Positions 33,841-35,166 of a DNA stretch of 35,166 nt are shown in pieces. Below the pieces are notes generated by a model. The model made no database searches. It saw only the letters and a program-made list of their open reading frames with translations, and had not been told where the DNA came from. Numbering within the stretch: the first letter of the stretch is position 1; each line of letters starts with the position of its first letter. Origin of the DNA: Gnetum montanum (taxonomy: Eukaryota > Streptophyta > Gnetopsida > Gnetales > Gnetaceae); assembly GCA_015680685.1 (NCBI GenBank), contig MNCI01006587.1:558967-594132 (forward strand). Direction: 5' to 3'. The position numbers and the translations under genes are program-made.

Positions 33841-34200
33841 CTACAAGCCCTTGACTGGTCCAGGTCATTCCATATCATGACCAATGCATCTAATTATGCC
33901 TCAGGAGCTGTACTGACACAATTAGATGAACAAAAATGACCTTATTACATCCATTGTGCCAGTAAGAGTATCACCGGTGCACAACTTAACTACACAACTA
34001 CAGAAAAGGAATTAATGGCTGTAGTGTTTGCACTGGATAAATTTAGGCACTATGTATTGGATTACAAAGTATACATCCATACATATCATAGTGCAATTAG
34101 GTTCCTTATGAACAAGCCAACGATTAGCCCATGTATCATATGTTGGTTGGTAATTCTTCAGGAGTTTGACTTAACCATAGTAGACCACAAAGACACATAG
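33841..34200 (+). pseudogene. RNase H of element E (broken)
   Basis: FHIMTNASNYASGAVL has Asn where C has the first catalytic Asp. A TGA at 33937 follows, then HCASKSITGAQLNYTTTEKE and FALDKFRHYVLDYKVYIH. IHTYHSAIRFL has Tyr where C has Asp. Two catalytic positions are therefore lost. The frame ends at TAG 34198, where the integrase N-terminus should begin. Confidence 0.87.
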
Positions 34201-34485
34201 TAAACATCATCATGACTTAAGGATCCGAAGGTTTAGGTACCAACCAGGAGATAAGGTCCTTTACTGGAACCCCAGGCATGTACCCCAACGTACAAAGTTT
34301 CAAACCTTGTGGGAAGGACCTTATATTATTCATGCTACCTTCCCCTCTAGAGCCATGATTATATATAAGCCTGACAGCCCGGATAAAAGGTTATTGGTTA
34401 ACGTACAAAAAACAAAACCTTTCCGTGAATTTGCAATCGCCAGTGCAAGTTACACCTCCACCAGTGGGCAACCTCGCTCATTATT
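34201..34485 (+). pseudogene. Integrase C-terminal remnant of element E
   Basis: Directly after RNase H the frame reads HHDLRIRRFRYQPGDKVLYW and then VPQRTKFQTLWEGPYIIHA, matching the integrase end of C (about 10220 to 9960). The zinc finger and the D,D-35-E core, about 1.2 kb in C, are missing with no N at the junction, so this is probably a true deletion. It ends with FREFAIASASYTSTSGQP near 34470. Confidence 0.85.
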
Positions 34486-34734
34486 ACAAGACTTGACAAA
34501 ACTGGTGTTCATGACAACAAGGATGAACACCTTATTACAATGACATCAGGCCTTTGTTGGCAACTGAGAAAGAGAGAGACAGAAAGAAATGTCATTGCTG
34601 CCAACGCCAAGATTGTGCCTTTGTTGTCCATCCGTAAGCGTGCCATCGATCTTGCTCCTTGCATCACTGCTTCTAGCATGGCTCCACTCCAAGTGTTTAC
34701 TCCAGATCCACTCCATTGTTTGCATGGTTGCCAT

Positions 34735-34794
34735 CTGCACACACAACACAATCTTATATTAGCAAGGGCAATTGAATCATCATGTAATTGATAC
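34735..34794 (-). other. Intron-like segment in F
   Basis: It is the counterpart of 8393-8452: donor GCAAG/GTATCA, branch-like CTTGCTAATAT, acceptor TTGTGTGTGCAG before ATG, 60 nt. Confidence 0.4.
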
Positions 34795-34943
34795 CTTGCT
34801 TCGGTGTAAGTCCATTGGCTAGGTTGTGGTATGGCTGATATGGATCTGGGAATATATTATGGATGACTACCGAAGATGTAGGGGTTAGGAAGAAAATCAA
34901 AAATTTTAGGGCTAGGAGAAAATCGAAAAAATCAGGCCCCGTA

Positions 34944-34954
34944 CCCCCATGACT
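34944..34954 (-). promoter_or_regulatory. PPT-like motif inside the 3' module of F
   Basis: The minus strand reads AGTCATGGGGG. It corresponds to 8584-8594 in C and 18481-18489 in D, all well away from an LTR. Confidence 0.4.
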
Positions 34955-35166
34955 AATCGCGAACCTCCGGTAGCATTAGAATGGAGAAAGAAAAGGAGTA
35001 AGAAAGATAGATAAAAAGGGACAACTATGGCATTGATGAAGTGGATGTCAAGATGGAAATGAAAAAAATAAAATTAATTGCAAAATGTTAAGGAAAAGAA
35101 GTTAACAGATGCTCCAAATAGGAATGTCAGTGGGTCCTCCCCAAAGCAGGCTCATGCCCTTAATGC

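Larger units (their letters stand above)
28579..34490 (+). mobile_element. Element E: Athila/Tat-type gypsy, 5' LTR to integrase C-terminus, no 3' LTR
   Basis: On the plus strand the order is 5' LTR, PBS, gag, PR, RT, RH and the end of INT. Most of the integrase is deleted between 34200 and 34205. At about 34485 the sequence passes into a minus-strand 3' module (F). Several N-bounded flipped pieces disturb the LTR and the PR-RT boundary. It is closest to element A. Confidence 0.85.
34486..35166 (-). mobile_element. Element F: 3' non-coding module in minus orientation
   Basis: Plus-strand sequence from ACAAAACTGGTGTTCATGAC matches 18050 onward of D and about 8140 onward of C in the same direction, to the window end (GGCTCATGCCCTTAATGC, like D 18688-18705). 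C and D are minus elements, so this module is minus, opposite to E. Its 3' LTR is absent; it begins about 120 bp inside the LTR border. Either an inverted 3' part of E or part of another copy. Confidence 0.75.

Overview
This window reads as intergenic repeat DNA from a land plant with a transposon-rich genome. I see no intact host gene, tRNA or rRNA. Almost everything is decayed retrotransposon. Most copies belong to one Ty3/gypsy family of the Athila/Tat type, with a tRNA-Asp-like primer binding site (PBS), LTRs with ends TGATGAG...CTCATCA, and 5-bp target-site duplications (TSDs). The species cannot be named from the sequence.

Layout: 1-2221 is the 5' part of element A (minus strand: gag start, PBS, 5' LTR), inserted in element B. 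2222-5849 is the 5' part of B (minus: start of PR, gag, PBS, 5' LTR). 5850-6935 is the reverse transcriptase part of an L1-type LINE (plus). 6936-24028 is element C (minus), a complete gag-PR-RT-RH-INT element of about 10.2 kb once its passenger is removed. It splits the LINE and has TSD tctgc/tctac. Element D (17058-23915, minus, TSD atagg/atagg) sits inside the 5' LTR of C. D has two LTRs, gag and protease but has lost RT, RNase H and integrase. 24034 to about 25400 is the rest of the LINE. 25400-28578 is AT-rich and holds an LTR-like stretch with a TATA box, a degenerate tandem repeat and the gag fragment of a different gypsy family (G). From 28579 element E (plus) carries 5' LTR, PBS, gag, PR, RT and RH, then jumps to the integrase C-terminus. 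At about 34485 the orientation flips, and the rest (F, minus) is the 3' non-coding module also seen in C and D.

How the parts work together: each full element would use its LTR promoter (TATAAATA), tRNA-primed minus-strand synthesis at the PBS, and plus-strand priming at a G-rich polypurine tract (PPT) beside the 3' LTR. All copies are disabled by stops, frameshifts, deletions and lost catalytic residues, many of them G-to-A changes on the coding strand. D could only have moved with enzymes supplied in trans.

The most unusual points are: the D deletion derivative; a long 3' non-coding module with a conserved 60-nt intron-like segment and repeated PPT-like motifs; clusters of GATATC palindromes in the LTR U3; a GA microsatellite that differs about seven-fold between the two LTRs of C; and several N-bounded segments in the wrong orientation, which look like assembly errors.
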